From Antilocapra americana (lineage: Eukaryota > Chordata > Mammalia > Artiodactyla > Antilocapridae), in contig ML664161.1 in NCBI GenBank assembly GCA_007570785.1, positions 18,663,856-18,727,855 on the forward strand: 64,000 nucleotides of DNA, read 5' to 3'. How positions within the stretch are numbered: the stretch's first letter is position 1; each line of letters opens with the position of its first letter. This document shows, in pieces, positions 36,222 to 47,864 of the stretch. Both the position numbers and the translations under genes were made by a program. The notes under the pieces were generated by a model. The model saw only the letters and a program-made list of their open reading frames with translations, did not search any database and had not been told where the DNA came from.

Positions 36222-36400
36222 ATACTAGTTATTGATATATGCATTTGGGAAGCCATTTACCATTCTGTGATTCAGTTTCCCAACCTGAGAAATGAGGAGG
36301 GTATATTATTGCTGTCTATCTCGCAAGACTGCTGGGGGTAAACCACAGAGTATTACACATGTACAATGCCGCCTTATTCTTATTATAGTTAAGCTTTAAA
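36222..36400 (+). repeat. MIR SINE fragment
   Basis: Sense MIR: 'cattctgtgattcagtttcc', 'caacctgagaaatgaggagg', 'cgcaagactgctgggggtaa'. Confidence 0.6.
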
Positions 36401-38034
36401 AATTATTTTCTAGAGGACACAGTATGTAAAGAAGCGAGTGAAACACAGATTGAAAAGTAGCATACTGAAAGTCTCTTTTAAATTGTTTCTGCTTCTGTGT
36501 ATAACATACCCGCATTATTATTTGGAGTTGCAGAAGTAATGATAATTAACAATAGCAATCAGTTTTTGAGCTCTTCTTCTAGCACCAAGATCCTAAGGGA
36601 GGAGTCAGAGCCCTCATCTTTAGGTTTCGTTGAATTGTTGGTGCACAAGAGGGCATGGAAAGGACATAACGACAAGGGGTGCTCAGACGGGCACAAACTT
36701 CAGAAGGAACATGTGACAGTGGCTGAAGCAATGCATCAGCTGAGTCCTGGCGTCAGACAAGCTACCATGTTCCAACATCATCAAGAGTGCAATAGTCAGC
36801 ATGCTATGGTTCCTAAATGGGCAAGAGCAACTCAAGCTGCCCTGAAAGACACTATTAAATTAAAGTAACCATGAATTTTAGCAAAAACTATGTAACAGTT
36901 CAGGACCTTTAGCAATAAACTCTGCTACCCTCAAAAGTGAGTATGGGGCACATCACGTTAGAGAAGAATGAGTGAGCATATGTTGGAGTGGGTTGATCTC
37001 CTCTCCCTGGGTGCTCTCCACCCCTGGGCACTTGACTGGCCTGTGTCTTCTCGGGACTGGACTCCGCTGTGCCCTGAGTCCCCAGGCAGGTGGTTCCAGG
37101 GGCTCCCCCATTGTACTGGGGATTCACTTGCTTTCTCTCACTTCTGTATGGAACACAACAAAATTCACCTTTGAAGATGAGCATATATCTACCCTGAGAG
37201 TAGCACCCAGGGGATCGCTGACTTTCTTAGAACCACTATAGCTTCAAATAAAGCCACTCTAAATCCACACTTTCCTTCAGCAATAAAGACACCTCTGAGC
37301 CTCCTCACTTTGAGGGGGGATTAAGACTCAGTGCTGACTTCAGGCTGGCACTAACGAGCCCACAAACATCCTCAGAACAGAATGGAGGAAGACACAGGTG
37401 AAACAAATCAAACAGAACAATCAGGGGTGAATTTTCAGTGTGGCCCAGATGGAGATTTCCTGGCGGGATTTCCATTAACGTGAATGGGAGTTGTACCACT
37501 AAATCCTTACACACTGTGCGGAAAATGTGCCTCTAAGTGCTCGGCAGCATTATGCCTGATGGAACAAAAACACAAACTACCCAGACTAGGCGAAGTGCTC
37601 CTGGGGTCAAGGTACCAAGATTCATGGCAGAAGGTGTCTCAAGTCTTAACTGTCCCCCCACTCAGCTGGACACTGGGCACTGGAAATAGGAGGGCCCTCC
37701 ATAACTTGCCCGGCAATGCTTCTCGCTCTCCTTGACACAGACTTTGATTGTGAGTTGATCTAGCGTTCCACACAAATGGCCTGTGTTTGCTAAAATGACT
37801 TCCCTCCTGCTCTGATTACCTAAAATTTCAGTAAACCGAAGCATTGCATCAGGCCCACTGGAACCAGAAACTTAGAGGACGATAGTGCATGATTCGTTTT
37901 GATGTGGTTTTATGGCCTCTGCAAAGTAAATGTTGCAAAGGACTCTTATCCTAGGATCAAAGAAAATAGTCAAGAAATCACTTAGCTGCCTGCTTTCACA
38001 GAGCAATTTCCTTTCCGTATCATCTACAGGGTGT
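36401..38034. other. Unassigned sequence containing a 123-codon open frame
   Basis: No recognised repeat. The plus-strand frame 36497-36868 is open for 123 codons but matches no family I know. It has a five-serine run near residue 26 and no signal peptide or membrane segment. It starts about 95 bp after a MIR and I see no splice or promoter evidence. A 'gcaataaactctgctaccct' block at 36912-36931 and the following CT-rich interval have the look of an LTR end, but I cannot identify the family. Confidence 0.35.
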
Positions 38035-38244
38035 CTCTGAAACTCAAGTCTGATCACGTTGCTTTCCTTCTCAAAAATCTTCGCTGGTTCCTCTCTTCCT
38101 CTAAAATAATGTTTATGCTCTCCATAAACTCATTTTATTTCCCATCTGCCACTACATCTCTCCATGTGTTCTAGCTTCCAAGTGTATTTCTTTAGTTGTC
38201 ATTCCTCTAAACAAAGCCACCTCTGATTAAACTTTATTCAGTTG

Positions 38245-39413
38245 TCTGGGCTTCCAGCAAATTGCCAACATCCGCTGGATCATCAAAAAAGCAAGAGAGT
38301 TCCTGAAAAACATCTACTTCTGCTTTATTGACTATGCCAAAGCCTTTGACTGTGTGGATCACAATAAACTGTGGAAAATTCTGAAAGAGATGGGAATACC
38401 AGACCACCTGACCTGTCTCTTGAGAAACCTGTATGCAGGTCAGGAAGCAACAGTTAGAACTGGACATGGAAGAACAGACTGGTTCCAAGTCGGGAAAGGA
38501 CTGTATATGCCAAGGCTGTATATTGTCACCCTGCTTATTTAACTTATATGAAGAGTACATCATGAGAAACACTGGGCTGGAGGAAGCGCAAGCTGGAATC
38601 AAGATTTCCAGGAGAAATCTCAATAACTTCAGATATGCAGATGATACCACCCTTATAGGCAGAAAGTAAAGAAGAACTAAAGAGCCTCTTGATGAAAGTG
38701 AAAGAGGAGAGTGAAAAAGTTGGCTTAAAGCTCAACATTCAGAAAACTAAGACCATGGCATCTGGTCCCATCACTTTAAGGCAAATAGATGGGGAAACAG
38801 TAGAACCAATGAGAGCCTTTATTTTGGGGGGCTCCAAAATCACTGCTGATGGTGATTGCAGCCATGAAATTAAAAGACACTTACTCCTTGGAAGGCAGGT
38901 TATGACCAACCTAGACAGCATATTATAAAGCCGACAAAAGTCCATTCAGTCAAGGCTATGGTTTTTCCGGTAGTTATGTATAGATGTGAGAGTTGGACTA
39001 TAAAGAAAGCAGAGCACCAAAGAAATGATGCTTTTGAACAGTGGTGTTGGAGAAGACTCTTGAGAGTCCCTTGGACTGCAAGGAGATCCAATCAGTCTAT
39101 CCTAAAGCAGATCAGTCCTGGGTGCTCTTTGGAAGGTCTGATGTTGAAGCTGAAACTCCGATACTTTGGCCACCTGATGTGAAGAGCTGACTTCATTTGA
39201 CAAAACCCTGATGCTGGGAAAGATTGAGGGTAGGAGGAGAAGGGTATGACAGAGGATGATATAGTTGGATGGCATCACTGACTCAATGGCCATGGGTTTG
39301 GGTGGGCTCCAGGAGTTGGTGTTGAACAGGGAGGCCTGGTGTGCTGCAGCTCTTGGGGTTGCAAAGAGTCAGACACGACTGAACGACTGAACTGAACTGA
39401 ATTGAACTGAACT
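38245..39413 (+). pseudogene. BovB LINE reverse-transcriptase remnant, 5'-truncated
   Basis: BovB is an RTE-clade non-LTR retrotransposon whose single long ORF carries an APE-like endonuclease followed by a reverse transcriptase acting at the nicked genomic target. This copy starts inside the RT domain. The first catalytic block FIDYAKAFD is intact at 38324-38350, and the YADD active-site block is intact at 38634-38645. A TAA stop follows nine codons later (38667-38669) and further shifts separate the C-terminal part (38689-39182). The 3' end carries a gaactgaactgaattgaact tail. It is inactive: the endonuclease is missing and the frame is broken. Inserted in an L2. Confidence 0.92.
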
Positions 39414-39620
39414 GGGCTTCCCTGGTAGCTCAAGCAGTAAAGAATCTGCTTGCAATGTGGGAGACCTGGGTTGAATCCCTCGGTTGGGAAGATCCCCTGG
39501 AGGAGGGCATGGCAACCCACTCCAGTATTCTTGCCTGGAGAATCGCCATGGATGGAGGAGCCTGGCTTTTGCAAACAATCAGACATGACTGAGTGACTAA
39601 CACTTTCACTTTCACTTTTT
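39414..39620 (+). repeat. Bov-tA SINE abutting the BovB tail
   Basis: 'gggcttccctggtagctcaa' head, 'gggagacctgggttgaatcc' (B box with T-C changes), 'gcaacccactccagtattct', and a 'ctttcactttcacttt' tail. It starts directly at the last base of the BovB tail with no spacer. Confidence 0.92.
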
Positions 39621-40564
39621 CTGTTGACCAGAATAGTAATCCTTGTTCTCTGTCTAATTATCCTTTAAAGTCAAGGTCATATATGTCATTTTCTCTATTA
39701 AACATTTCTCATACCGACGAGTTTCTCCACCATGGTATCACTAAAGCTGCATTATAGAATTCATTGAATTCTGCTCTTAGTTGCCTTACTTTCTAATATA
39801 CTTTGTTCTTAATTTTTCTGTTTCCTTAACTACATTGCAAATGCCACTGAAGAGTTCTTCAAATCTTTGTATTTCTCACAATACCTTGCTTATAGTCATA
39901 TATTAATGAACATCTGAGTGCTTACATTTGGAGTAAGGTCCCATTATTCCTTCTTGCCTCAACACCCAATTTTTCATCTCCTATTGGCCATGGTGATGAA
40001 GACAGCAAGTAAACTGAAGTCATTAGAACACTTCTCTGTTTTTCCATATGAACATTTATGTGTTTCAACACACTGTCTTGGTAGCTCGGACATAAATGGG
40101 ATACAGGCCTTGCTTGCCCTGGAACAACTCACAGTCTACTTGGCTAAGGAGCCACTCAGAAGGGATGTTAAGGAGCATCCAATTGTGTAATGAGGTTGGT
40201 TATAATTGTGTCCATCAGTGTAGAAGTGCTATGATGAGGAGAATGTGACGTGTAAGAAGTTCTGAGTGAGCAGGTGCCTGAGAAGCTGAGTGGCAGCACA
40301 GGTCTGTGGCACATTCACCTACCAGAAGACCTGACAGGGGCAGGCACAGCTCTGAATGAGGCAAAGAATGCCTTAGAGCTTAGGCCAGCTCCCCTCCTCT
40401 CCTACACTCAGTTTCCTAAAACCCACCACCTGCCTTTCTCCCTTTTTCTCAATCTCGCTCCAGTTGCCAAGGTGATTAGTCTGTTAATCTTTGATAAAGT
40501 TATCAAGGAAAGGTGCAGCTAGCCTAAGTTCTCCCTAGAATAGGTTCAGAGAGGAAGCATGGCT

Positions 40565-40845
40565 CCACAGAAGAGTACAGGCTTTGGGACTTGGCATCCT
40601 TCCATTTTGGGCTTCAGCGTTTCTTATCTGTGTGAACTAGCGCAAGTTATTTAAATCCTCAGAGCTTCATTTTCCTCCTTGGGCAGGTTCCTTGAACTCT
40701 ACTGACCCTCAGTTGCGTCTTAATTTTACACCAATATATTACTACTTACCTGGCAGGGCTATTTTAAGGATTAGAAAGTACTTGCATTAAAAAGTACTTG
40801 GGCAACACACAGTAGACACTCGAAGCATGGTGGTTATCAATAGCT
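40565..40845 (+). repeat. MIR SINE with internal expansion
   Basis: Sense MIR: 'aagagtacaggctttgggac' head, 'cgcaagttatttaaatcctc', 'agagcttcattttcctcctt', then about 50 bp of extra sequence, then 'acttacctggcagggctatt', 'ttaaggattagaaagtactt' and 'acacacagtagacactcgaa'. Confidence 0.72.
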
Positions 40846-41044
40846 TCCTTAAAGGGCTTTCTTGTAGAAATACAATAACTTGTTCAAACACTTGTCTTGC
40901 TGGTGGTGGAAATTAAAGGCATGCTAACAAGCAAATAGTGGAAACACTTAAGGGCTGAGACCCGTGTACTCTTACAGGGTCCTGCAAGCTCCTGTGAGGT
41001 GGCCATCTGTCCAACTCACGGGTCATGGGATAAAAGGGACGGAC

Positions 41045-41130
41045 ATTGTGAGTTCTCAGCTCTGTCAATGGTATTAAGCATGGGGATCTGGGCAAGCCGC
41101 TAATCTTCTTGCCTCAATTTCCTCCTGCTT
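41045..41130 (+). repeat. MIR SINE fragment
   Basis: 'ggggatctgggcaagccgct' and 'cttgcctcaatttcctcctg' match the MIR core; short and diverged. Confidence 0.5.
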
Positions 41131-42530
41131 GTTATGTATCCTGAGATCACCTCCCTTGACTGGGTGATTTTGACTAATGTACAATCGAGCTTCCAGCCCC
41201 TGGGTTATATATATAAAAGCCAAAGTTATTACAATTCATTTCAAGCCTCCTGTATCTGCCAGGAGACTCAAAGAAGTGGTGTTCCTTCCCTCTGTCACTC
41301 ACCCTCCTTGAAATATTTAGTTTCTTTGAGTTGCTTCATCAGAAGAAATACTGAGTTCTCCATTTCCCTGGCTCACTTTCCCACTGACGAGGGTGGTGTT
41401 AACATCGAATCCTGAATCACAGCTAGATCAATATTATAGCGGCTGTGAGAGAAGGGCGCTAGCCCTAGAACACAAACACACTTTCTTTTCCAAGAAAGAT
41501 TGTAGTTCCCCTAGTGTTAACTTCCCCTTGTTCCCCTCATGCCCCTCAGCCCCGCCCCTCCTGCCACCAGCACGACCCAGATCACATTAGAGTCCCAGAG
41601 CACAGGGAACAGTTCTCGTCTATCCGTCACCAAGGAGGCAGACGGGACAGGGGGAACAACAAGTCATTTGTACCTGATGAGGAGGACACTCCTGGGAAAC
41701 AAACAGATGAGCCACCCCATGAATCTGAGCCTTTCTCCGAGGTAAACAGAACTGCATGAGAAACCACCAATTATCTCCAGCATCGCCCTTGCCTCTCTCG
41801 CTGCCCTTCTGGCAGCCGGGTGGGGGACGTGAAACTGTAGCTTGGACCAATATCTGATTCTGAGAAAGTTAACCCTCGCAAAGGTGATTTTCTTTTCCCT
41901 TCGTCTCTTGGAGTTGAATAACCATCCATTTCTCTTAGCTTTTGTCAATTATATTCTAATTTGAGAAGTATATGTTCATAGGAAAGTGACAAGACAAACT
42001 TTCAGAGTTTGACCTAGTGTTTGGGTAGGGAGGGTCAATTATTAAATTTCCAAATTGGTGCAGAGTGAAGTGGAAGTAGAATATATACTTCAAAACATTT
42101 TTAAGGTACTTTTAAACAATACCAGAACAAAACAAACAGCTACTTTCACGAAGTATTGCAAGGCAGTTGGAATATTGTCTCCATCTCCCAAAAGCATTCT
42201 ATGACATTTGGTGGGGAATCAGAGTAAGTTACTACAAACCTCTGTGGTTTGTTGTGAACAATTTTATTACCTCCTAATTCCACAGATTGTAATGGTGAAT
42301 ATTAAGTAATACTAATGATGACTGAAGAACTGCGTTTGCAGGTCAGGCACCCTGCCCTAATGATTGGAAAACATACACTGGGCAGTGTTGTGTTATAGAA
42401 AAATGATATCTGTGATAGTGTAAAACAAAAAGTCAGAAGGTAAGTAAAATAATAGGTGAGGATTCATAGACAGACTTTTTAAAAAGGCAAGCTTGGTATA
42501 CCAATGAGCATAAAGCCCAATTTCTGACAT
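41131..42530. other. Unassigned sequence
   Basis: No recognised repeat or exon. 41,515-41,860 is GC-richer than its surroundings and holds an inverted GC box (ccccgcccctcc, 41550-41561), with overlapping short open frames on both strands. The rest is AT-rich. Confidence 0.4.
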
Positions 42531-42540
42531 TTTAAAATAC

Positions 42541-42753
42541 GTTGTTGTTGTTTAGTCACTAAGTCGTGTCCCACTTTTTTGCAATTCTATGGACTGTAAT
42601 CCATGAGGCTCCTCTGCCCATGGGATTTCCCAGGCAAGAATACTGGAGTAACTTGCCATTTCCTTCTCCAGGGGATCTTCCCAACCCAGGGATTGAACCC
42701 GGCTCTCCTGTATCACAGGCAGATTCTTTACTGTCTGAACCACCAAGGAAGCC
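42541..42753 (-). repeat. Bov-tA SINE with TSD
   Basis: Minus-strand copy from 'gttgttgttgtttagtcact' to 'ctgaaccaccaaggaagc'. TSD tttaaaatac (42531-42540) and tttaaaatat (42754-42763). Confidence 0.93.
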
Positions 42754-43267
42754 TTTAAAATATGTATTCTTTTCAAAAATATAAAGTCCATGCTTGAATT
42801 TTGCAGAACTTGAGAAACCATAACACAATTCAAGGGACTAATTTTATCCTCCATTTCACTAGTGTTCAACCATACCATTAGAAAATCATAAGTAATAAAA
42901 TTTTTTATTCAATGTCAACATGAATTACTGGTCTAAAAATTACCGATGTACCCTAAAAACATAACACAGAGTCCATCCCTTTATGCCCACTCTCCTGAAG
43001 CCAAACAGATGATGTATTTTTCTTCATTAGGGCTTGTCATCTGGTTTTCCTTGTCCTAGGAAAGAAGATGATGATGGAAATTTTAGGGCATATGATGAGT
43101 CCAATTAATACAAAACAGGTCAAATCCCTTAGGACAACCACAGGGAAAGATGAAAAATATACATCAGCCAGCCACTTCTTATGCAAGAAAGTGAACTGCT
43201 CCTTTTTGTCTTTCTTTTTTTAAATTTCTCCTTTATATGTGAATGTATCTGAAATTGACCTTTCCAC

Positions 43268-43470
43268 AGGTGTGCATGCCAAGTTGCTTCAGTCATGTCC
43301 CACTCTTTGCGACCTATACACTGTAGCCCATGAAGATCCTCTGTCCATGGGATTCTTCAGGCAAGAACACTGGAGTAGGTTGCCATTTCCTTCTCCGGGG
43401 GATCTTCCTGACCCAGGGATCAAACCTGCATGTTTCATGTCTCCTGCATTGGCAGGCAGGTTCTTTTTTG
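43268..43470 (-). repeat. Bov-tA SINE, head truncated or diverged
   Basis: Minus-strand copy: 'aagttgcttcagtcatgtcc', 'tgggattcttcaggcaagaa', 'ccttctccgggggatcttcc', 'atgtctcctgcattggcagg'. The tRNA head end after 43470 is replaced by T-rich unrelated sequence. Confidence 0.88.
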
Positions 43471-43564
43471 TCTTTGAAAAGCCATTAATAATTACATGAT
43501 ACCTCCAATCACCTGTCAGATATTAAGAGCAACAAAATGGGGAAGAAAGGAAGAATGAACTAAG

Positions 43565-43735
43565 TTATTAGGCATCTACTTTATGTGAGGTCTACCAATA
43601 TATATATATATTGGTGTATAGCATTTTACCTAATTTGCCTAACACTTCTTTAAGTGAAGCATTGTTTTATGCAAGGAAACTGAGGCACAGGAAAGTTAAG
43701 TAACTTGTCTTCTCAGGTTTCTCTGTGTTTAAAAG
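43565..43735 (-). repeat. MIR SINE with internal AT expansion
   Basis: 'ttaggcatctactttatgtg' head, 'ctaatttgcctaacacttct', then 'aaggaaactgaggcacagga' and 'aagttaagtaacttgtcttc' close to consensus. A (AT)n stretch at 43591-43612 interrupts it and forms a perfect 22-bp palindrome. Confidence 0.72.
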
Positions 43736-44119
43736 TTTTAGAAAACTCAGGGAAACTAGACACCTTTAATGAAAGGCCATCATTTAGGATTTTTGCATTC
43801 CTGATCCTTCTAACCAATGATTTGAAAGCTCATCTTGGGGTCTGTTGGAAAATTGAATGTAAGTTCCTCTTAAGCTTTCAAAACCATGAGTGCCAGGAGT
43901 TCCAAAGAGGAGTTCACTGGGTTGGAGCATCTCCAATGTACACAGAACATGATGACATGAGAAAGTGAATCAGCTACACCTTCTTAGGTGCCTCTAGTGT
44001 CAAGAGGAGAAGCATTCAGGGGAATGAATACAACAACCAGTTTTATAAGGTTCTTCCCATGGAGACACTGCAGAAAAGAGGGAGAGAAAAATCACCACTG
44101 AAGAACAAAGAAGAACTGA

Positions 44120-44290
44120 TGCCAGAAGAAAAATTTCAGACCTGGAGTCAAGGAAATTGGGCTCAAGCCCAAATTGCCACACGCAAATCATTCTACTTCC
44201 ATGAGCCTCAGTTTTCTCACCTATGAGAAAGGGAATTGGTTCTGGGAGTTCACTGCCAAGGTTCCTTCCAATTCCAACATAGTATTACCT
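44120..44290 (+). repeat. MIR-family SINE, target of a BovB insertion
   Basis: 'cagacctggagtcaaggaaa', 'cctcagttttctcacctatg' and the variant tail 'aaggttccttccaattccaa' identify a sense MIR-family copy. The BovB downstream starts at its 3' edge. Confidence 0.65.
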
Positions 44291-45043
44291 CTTGGCAGGA
44301 TGCGAAGCAGAACTAAGCAGTCTCTGATGAGGGTGAAAGAGGAGAGTGAAAAAGCTGGCTTAAAACTCAACATTCAGAAAATTAAGATCATGGCATCTGG
44401 TCTCATCACTTCATGGTAAATAGAGGGGGAAAAGTGGAAATAGTGACAGATTTTCTTTTCTTGGTTTCCAAAATCACTGCCGATGGTAACTGCAGCCATG
44501 AAATTAAAAGATGCTTGCTCCTTGGGAGGAAAGCTGTGGCAGACCTAGACAGCATATTAAAAAGCAGAGACATCACTTTGCCAATAAAGGTCCATATAGT
44601 CAAAGCTATGGTTTTTCCAATAGTCATGTATGGATGTGAGAGTTGGACCATAAAGAAGGCTGAGCACTGAAGAATTGGTGCTTTTGATGGTGCTAGAGAA
44701 GATTCTTGAGAGTCCCTTGAACAGCAAGGAGATCAAACCAGTTCATCCTAAGGAAACTGACCCTGAATATTTATTGGAAGGACTGATGCTAAACCTCCAA
44801 TATGTTGGTCACCTGATGTGAAGAGCGAACTCATTAGAAAAGACCTTGATGCTGGGAAAAAACGAGGTCAGGAGAAGCAGGGGGCAACAGAGGATGAGAT
44901 GGTTGGATGGCCTCCCCAGCTCAATGGACATGAGTGTAAGCATACTTTGGGAGGTAGTGATAGACAGGGAAGCCTGGTGTGCTAAAGCCCATGGGGTTAC
45001 ATAGAATCAGACAAGACCTAGCGACTGAACAGAAACAACAACA
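44291..45043 (+). pseudogene. BovB LINE, 5'-truncated, C-terminal ORF remnant with TSD
   Basis: Starts just downstream of the RT YADD block ('aactaagcagtctctgatga') and continues through the C-terminal part of the BovB ORF to the 3' end. Stops interrupt the reading frame: a TAA at 44417-44419 inside the block before 'atagagggggaaaag', and a TGA at the 'gagcactgaagaattggtgc' block. TSD attacct is at 44284-44290 and 45044-45050. It has no endonuclease and no RT catalytic core, so it cannot be active. Confidence 0.92.
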
Positions 45044-45105
45044 ATTACCTGTGGAGAGGTAAAAACCATGTCCCACTTAGTTATTTCTGCCACCATGATT
45101 TAGGG

Positions 45106-45293
45106 CAGCTGTTCTAAATGTTTAGGGTACATCAGAATCAGCAGGAGGACATTTTCAAACTAAGACTGCTGGGCCCTGCCCCCAGAATTTCTGAAACAGT
45201 AGGTCCATGTGGGGCCCCAGAATTTACATATCCAGTCTCTTCTCAGGATATGTTGATGCTACCAGTCCAAGGACCACACTTTGAGAACCACTG
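45106..45293 (+). mobile_element. MER5A (hAT-Charlie non-autonomous DNA transposon)
   Basis: End-to-end match in order: degenerate left terminal repeat 'cagctgttctaaa', 'tacatcagaatcagcaggag', 'actgctgggccctgccccca', 'cagtaggtccatgtggggcc', and the right terminal repeat 'tttgagaaccactg'. A non-coding hAT derivative about 190 bp long. The 8-bp TSD expected for hAT elements is no longer recognisable. Confidence 0.88.
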
Positions 45294-45734
45294 GCTTGTG
45301 AATTTAAAGCTTTTCAATGAACTAAACATAAGTGTGGAGCACTTATATATATCAAGATCAATTCACTTTAGTAGGCTTCTAACTGCACTTTTAGGTTAAC
45401 ATAAAATGTTCTAAAACGTATGAGACTGGATGACAGACCTGGAGAGACTCCTCTGACTGGGAAGAGACGTGTTTTCCTATGTCCTAGAAAGGTATCCTAT
45501 GAAAGGCAGGTGACTATCTTTCTCTTGCACATATCTTTCTGGACCTATACTAACAGTCTTATTCTGAGACTGTTAAAAACAGACAAAATCACATTCTCAC
45601 AGAGGTCAGATGGACGTCTTCAGACAGTTGACCGGGTCAGGTTTCCAAAATGGGGAAGATGTAAACCAAATCTTTCCTTCTCCAGGCTCTGGCCTATACC
45701 AGTGAGCCATCGGGGCTATATTTCTGAAATCAGT
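45294..45734. other. Unassigned spacer
   Basis: No gene or recognised repeat. A plus-strand frame is open for 107 codons (45420-45743) without family resemblance. Confidence 0.4.
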
Positions 45735-45945
45735 ATAACATAGTGGAGTCAGACTGCCCAGTTTCTATTCCCTAATACTTAGCAGCTGTTCAACTTTTAC
45801 CTCCCCATGCCTCTTTAAATCATCTGTTAAAAATGAGAATGCTAGTCTCATAGCATCATCCTGAGGATTAAATAGTATATGTCAAGTGCTTAGAATGTAT
45901 GGCACATATTAAGTGCTCAATAAAAAGCTCAGTTGTTATTTCACT
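45735..45945 (+). repeat. MIR SINE
   Basis: Sense MIR, near full length: 'gtggagtcagactgcccagt' head, 'cttagcagctgttcaacttt', 'gcatcatcctgaggattaaa', and 'ttaagtgctcaataaaaagc' at the 3' end. Confidence 0.8.
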
Positions 45946-47860
45946 TGTTGCCAGAGGCTATAACCTTAACCTCTCTACTCGCCTTTTCTTAAAACGTACA
46001 CAAGCAAGAAATATTGTATTCAAGGAAGACAATTTGAAGGATGTGCTGTCCATACATTTCTCTCAATCAAGCCGTTGTTACAAAGGCTACATGCTTAGAT
46101 CACGCTTGGTTTCTGGGAGGTGGCAGTTCTTTGGACAATTGCTTTGATTAAATTTTACTTTGGCCTTAGCCATGCACTGAGAGACACCATGAGAAGTAAC
46201 TAAGTGAAACTTACTATCTGAGGTGGACATGGGAAAAGTCTTTTTTTTTTTAATCACACCTTTCCCTTTATGAAGACCTACTGGAGGAATTTCTCCTGCA
46301 CAAGATTTAATTGTTATACCTGAGTCCAGTAAGCTCATAGTTAAATCTATTCCTGCTTCTAGTACTGGACAGGACATAATGGCACGTGTTTACCTTTGCC
46401 TTGGTTTTATTTCCATATCTGTGTCTTCTTTCTATCTTGATTTGCCCATCTTTTTGTTTTATCCTTTGAAATTGCGTGTATTTTGTAAACATTGTCAAAT
46501 ATACATTGGACAGAGGGTGAAATGAATAAATAAAAATCAGAGGAGGCTACAGAGCATTATTATATTTCAAAAATACAGTTTCTGGTGAGACAATATTCTT
46601 TTAACTTGATTTATAGTTTATCCTTAAGACAGAACATGTTTTCATTCAATACATGTTTTAATAATTATTCTTCCATACCTTTCCTTAAGGAGAACTTTTG
46701 GAAGATTATAGATTTAAGGCTCTGAAATACTTAGCAGAAAGAAGATTTCATAATACAGCGCACACATCACAAAGAAAACATAAATCCCTTCCGGTCTCCG
46801 GAAAGTCGCCTATGGGTTGGTGATGCATGGCCTGTGTTCTCGCCAGCTGGGAGAGAAGGAATGACTGACTATGAGTCCTGGGACCAGTGTGGGAGGGGGA
46901 GATGATCTAAGGAAACCTATGTGGTAACCATTTTTATAAAGTGAAACATCCTTTTGCAATGTGAATGTAAACCCTCCCCACAGACTGCCACGTGAAAACA
47001 GTTTTTAGTGTCTAGGATTTTGTACCTCAGCTTTTCTTAAAGTCAGACTCACCATTATAAATAAGTCAAATACAGAAGCCCCAGCCCTCTGGGTGATGGA
47101 AAAATTTCTTTCTGCATGGATGTTGAATCATGACATGGTATGATTAACTACCATCAGTGAAGCAATAACCCCTCTGGGAATTATGAGGACAAAACCTTTT
47201 AGTGAGCTCTCAGCTTCTCCCATCTAACCTGGATACACACAGGCCCCTATGCTGAGTAGTGCTAAGCCCCATGCAGCTGCTAGAACTGGGCAGTGCTGTC
47301 CCCTCTTCAGGCTCAGTCCCTGGCCCTGAATTCCAGAGTGTGACAGCTGTGGTTGGGCACCAAGCGGGTATTCACCGAGGGCCCTGCCTTGGAAGACTCT
47401 CCAGGGACCAAGCAGGGGCCTGGCTCCTGAGCCCTCCTCTCTCTGAAAAGTACATTTTACTGCCTTCTGATTTTGTAGGTGGGTGGCTTCCTGGGAACTT
47501 TCCCCCCCTCCCTCTTTGCTAAATTTCTTGTCTTTCTGGATCAGTATCTCCCTATTCCTTAGTTTTACATAAGCTTTACTTTCCAGTTCATCCACTACAT
47601 TACCCTTGTTTCTCACAAAAGAGCAAGAATGACCTTTTCATTTTCAAAGGGCTCAGTCTGATTTTGAGGAAAAAAATTGGGCTATCTCCAAAAGATGTCT
47701 ATGATCTTTAAATTCTCATTGTGCTCTCTCTCAGATTTTTTTTTAATTAAAAAGTACAACTAAAATGTTTATGTTTTCTAGTGATCAATCCTAGTTTCAC
47801 TAATACTAACCATGTGTGTCTTGAAAAATGCAACATGAAGTGTCTAGAGCCACCTATTTT
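45946..47860. other. Unassigned sequence
   Basis: No recognised transposon or gene. A 130-codon minus-strand frame (47224-47616) and overlapping plus-strand frames lie in a GC-richer patch at 47,240-47,440. I see no family resemblance or promoter, so I treat them as chance frames. Confidence 0.4.
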
Positions 47861-47864
47861 TTCC

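Larger units (their letters stand above)
38035..39925 (+). mobile_element. L2 LINE 3' region, split by BovB and Bov-tA insertions
   Basis: Left arm 38035 to about 38240: 'tctgatcacgttgctttcct', 'tctcaaaaatcttcgctggt' correspond to the conserved end of L2 ORF2. Right arm about 39621-39925: 'atatgtcattttctctatta', 'aacatttctcatac', then 'tcaaatctttgtatttctca' and 'tattaatgaac' near the 3' end. The two arms continue in the same order and orientation, so about 1.4 kb of younger DNA was inserted here. No functional coding remains. Confidence 0.7.

Noticed and set aside
40740..40765. Ideal minus-strand donor CAG|GTAAGT
   Set aside because: It lies inside a MIR whose antisense core naturally yields this motif; no acceptor pairs with it.
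47224..47616. 130-codon minus-strand frame in a GC-richer patch
   Set aside because: No domain, no start context and overlapping open frames on the other strand; GC-richer DNA has fewer stops.
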